Of a DNA stretch of 44,168 nt, positions 42,118-44,168 are shown one piece after another. The position numbers and the translations under genes are program-made. The notes beneath the pieces are model-generated. The model worked only from the letters and a program-made list of their open reading frames with translations, had not been told where the DNA came from and did no database searches. Source of the stretch: Gammaproteobacteria bacterium (GTDB taxonomy: Bacteria; Pseudomonadota; Gammaproteobacteria; Xanthomonadales; Marinicellaceae). How positions within the stretch are numbered: the stretch's first letter is position 1; each line of letters opens with the position of its first letter. Location: NCBI GenBank assembly GCA_030430025.1, contig JAUIGR010000020.1, positions 1 to 44,168 on the forward strand, read 5' to 3'.

Positions 42118-44085
42118 ATGAAATACATAGAAATGAATAGGCTATATATAGCTTTGATATTGCTTATGGTGGTATTTATCAGTGCTGATGCCAAAAAAAG
42201 TAAAAAATCAAAGCAAATGAAAAAAGGTCAAATTACCCCTGATATGCTTTACATTGTTGATTGTTTGTTGCCTCCGCAGATACGACAATTGGGCCAAAAT
42301 TACACTTATATACCACCGAGAAAACCAGCAAAACTAACCGCTAAGGAGTGTGCACTACGTGGTGGTGAATATGTGGCCTATGATGAGGCTAATTTCGCTA
42401 CAGTAGCTAAAGTATGGCAACAGCAAGCTGATGGTGGAGATGCCACGGCCCAAAATTACATGGGTGAATTATTCGAAAAAGGTGTAGGGGGACAGTCTGA
42501 TTATTTATCGGCTGCCGCTTGGTATCAAAAAGCAGCTGATCAAGGTCTTTCACAAGCACTTCTTAATTTAGGTAATTTATATGAACAGGGACTAGGTGTC
42601 ACCAAAGATCCGGTTAAGGCTATCAATTTATACAGGCAAGCTGCTGGCGTTACTGAAGCCAAGCTTGAGCTGGTAACAGAACAAGAACTCCGTGAACGCA
42701 GAGAAAAAGAACATCAACGTATCTTATTAACACGCCAGGTGAATCTTTTGAAAAGTGAACTTGGAGAAGTGAATGACAATTATATCAAAACCAAAAATTA
42801 CATTAAGGCTGCCAATGTTGAGCTAAAACGTTTACAAACCGCATTACATGACAATAAAGCTGATGAGACTGCACAACAGCGGATCATCAAATTGGAAAAT
42901 GAAGTCAATGAGTTGACAAGGAAAAATCAAGAAAGTAAAGAAATTGCCACTACTTTGATTGAGAAAATTAACAAAGAGCAAGGTCAAGAAGTGGTTAAAA
43001 ATGATATAGCTATCAATTTAATTTCACCAGAAATCTTGCTGACAAGAGGGATACGTTCGGTTCCTATACTATCAAAACAAATGGATAAAATAGCTGTTAT
43101 GGCCAGTGTTACAGAGCCTGAAAAAGTCACTGCGTTAAGTTTGAATCAAGAAAGCATCATTGATCAGTTGACAGATACTGGTTTATTTAGTGTGGAAGTG
43201 ACTTTAGTTGCTGATGATGATACACCGGTGAGAATTGAAGCAGTTCAGAAAAATGGCCAAAAGTCTATTGAACAATTTGTAATTGTGCGACAAGAGCTTG
43301 AGCGTTTGAAGCCACGTGTTTTAACTGATTTATTTGCCCAGCGATTTAAAAAGGATTTAGGTAAGTATCATGCCTTGGTTATAGGAAACAATCAATATAG
43401 TCACTTTGAAAATCTAAAGACAGCGATTAATGATGCTCAAGAAATCGGAGAGGTATTGAAGAAACAGTATGATTATGAAGTTCAAGTGTTGGAAAATGCC
43501 AATCAACTCAAGATATTAGAAACATTGGCAGATTATCAGGAGAAGTTGGGTAAGTTCGATAATTTGATTGTTTATTATGCTGGACATGGTTTGATAGATG
43601 ATAAACAAGATGGTTATTGGATACCAACAGATGCCACTTTAGATAACAAAAAAACATGGATAAGTAATGATGCCATTACGCAGTTCATGTCCAGTATGAA
43701 TGCTAAGCACGTTATGGTTATTGCTGATTCTTGTTATTCTGGGACAATGTCTGGATCGGCTATTAGACCTTTCCCAGAAGATGTTGCCGAGAATGATTTA
43801 CTTTTTACTTCTCGAGTTAAAGCGAGGACTGTACTGACCTCAGGCGGATTACAGCCTGTTTTGGACTCGGGAGGTAATGGTCACTCCATATTTGCATCTT
43901 CTTTACTTGATGTATTAAAGGAAAACTATGGGGTTATGGAAGGTTATCGGTTATTCAAAGCACTAGAGCAGCAAGTGAGGTTGCGTTCTAAATTAACTGG
44001 TGTGCCTCAGGTTCCTGAATACACCGCTATTAGACATGCAGGTCATGAGGGCAGCGAGTATTATTTTATGCCAAGTAGCATCTAA
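42118..44085 (+). CDS. Secreted caspase-fold (peptidase C14) protein with Sel1 repeats
   Basis: ATG 42118 follows GAGG and gives 655 aa; a TTG at 42106 would only add four residues before the signal peptide (residues 1-25, ending ADA). Residues 94-177 hold Sel1-type repeats (AQNYMGELFEKG, ALLNLGNLYEQGLGV). A coiled coil spans about 183-290, an uncharacterised domain 290-410, and a caspase-like p20 domain 415-640 has the dyad H490 (VYYAGHG) and C539 (ADSCYSG). By homology it is a cysteine protease cutting after basic or acidic residues; its target is unknown. Export to the periplasm is predicted. The gene forms a two-gene unit with the autotransporter-type gene and is followed immediately by a repeat copy. 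Confidence 0.85.
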   Translation: MKYIEMNRLYIALILLMVVFISADAKKSKKSKQMKKGQITPDMLYIVDCLLPPQIRQLGQNYTYIPPRKPAKLTAKECALRGGEYVAYDEANFATVAKVWQQQADGGDATAQNYMGELFEKGVGGQSDYLSAAAWYQKAADQGLSQALLNLGNLYEQGLGVTKDPVKAINLYRQAAGVTEAKLELVTEQELRERREKEHQRILLTRQVNLLKSELGEVNDNYIKTKNYIKAANVELKRLQTALHDNKADETAQQRIIKLENEVNELTRKNQESKEIATTLIEKINKEQGQEVVKNDIAINLISPEILLTRGIRSVPILSKQMDKIAVMASVTEPEKVTALSLNQESIIDQLTDTGLFSVEVTLVADDDTPVRIEAVQKNGQKSIEQFVIVRQELERLKPRVLTDLFAQRFKKDLGKYHALVIGNNQYSHFENLKTAINDAQEIGEVLKKQYDYEVQVLENANQLKILETLADYQEKLGKFDNLIVYYAGHGLIDDKQDGYWIPTDATLDNKKTWISNDAITQFMSSMNAKHVMVIADSCYSGTMSGSAIRPFPEDVAENDLLFTSRVKARTVLTSGGLQPVLDSGGNGHSIFASSLLDVLKENYGVMEGYRLFKALEQQVRLRSKLTGVPQVPEYTAIRHAGHEGSEYYFMPSSI

Positions 44086-44086
44086 C

Positions 44087-44103
44087 TAGTCAGTCCTGAA
44101 AAA
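44087..44103 (+). repeat. Dispersed repeat, truncated copy C
   Basis: TAGTCAGTCCTGAAAAA matches the first 17 bases of copy B with one difference. It begins two bases after the caspase-gene stop codon. The similarity stops after the A-run. The last 65 bases of the window hold nothing else identifiable. Confidence 0.45.
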
Positions 44104-44168
44104 CAAATAAGAGATTGATATTAAATACAATGTTGTTGTTATACCTGTTATATTTCGACCGGCGATGT

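Overview
The window looks like chromosomal DNA of a fairly AT-rich gammaproteobacterium. The E. coli-like order maf-rng-yhdP-(extra gene)-tldD, the rsfS-rlmH pair, a Kdo kinase next to a GT9 heptosyltransferase-type gene, and the carA-carB-greA-recJ run all point that way. A marine Marinicella/Wenzhouxiangella-type lineage is a guess from gene content only. I found no tRNA, rRNA, CRISPR array, prophage or intact insertion sequence.

Layout. (1) 1-1201: the C-terminal part of a TPR protein, probably the tail of a Ser/Thr kinase-TPR fusion. (2) 1442-7850: a tight plus-strand operon with the complete dTDP-L-rhamnose pathway (rfbB, rfbA, rfbC, rfbD), manC for GDP-mannose, and two overlapping phosphatases of the inositol-monophosphatase fold (a HisN/SuhB-like one and CysQ). 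(3) 8126-10724: a 1-pyrroline-5-carboxylate dehydrogenase, a 221-bp MITE-like inverted-repeat element and a small sulfotransferase, whose by-product PAP is the substrate of CysQ. (4) 10826-13649: an RNA-repair neighbourhood. A structured, terminated leader carries a 10-codon ORF; then come rtcB, an unrecognised 318-aa protein, and a very basic 84-codon gene with a strong intrinsic terminator inside its coding sequence, the arrangement known from the ribosome-rescue gene arfA. (5) 13739-15157: a DUF4407 membrane/coiled-coil protein, followed by a second, 225-bp inverted-repeat element. (6) 15458-19936, minus strand: an ovothiol operon (ovoA, an ovoB-like PLP enzyme) continuing into an MtfA-type zinc peptidase and a small secreted protein. 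(7) 20058-28953: rsfS, rlmH, maf, rng, yhdP, a PqiA-like membrane protein and tldD. (8) 29175-33338: uvrC-kdkA on the minus strand, divergent from a GT9 glycosyltransferase across a 26-bp near-perfect palindrome, then an Slp-type lipoprotein. (9) 33559-40162: carA-carB-greA-recJ behind a probable attenuator. (10) 40295-44085: a two-gene unit of an outer-membrane autotransporter-type barrel protein and a secreted Sel1/coiled-coil/caspase-fold protein.

How the genes work together: regions 2, 3 and 8 serve the cell envelope (rhamnose, mannose, LPS core, possibly sulfated glycan). Region 4 may couple RNA repair with ribosome rescue. Region 6 makes a redox-active thiol-histidine. Region 7 pairs RNA/ribosome housekeeping genes with an AsmA-type lipid-transport protein and a candidate inner-membrane partner. 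A short repeat recurs after genes at 7866, 29079 and 44087.

The observations most worth testing are the non-stop small gene behind rtcB, the autotransporter/caspase pair, the PqiA-like gene coupled to yhdP, and the rtcB leader. All functional calls are from motifs read by eye; no database search was run.
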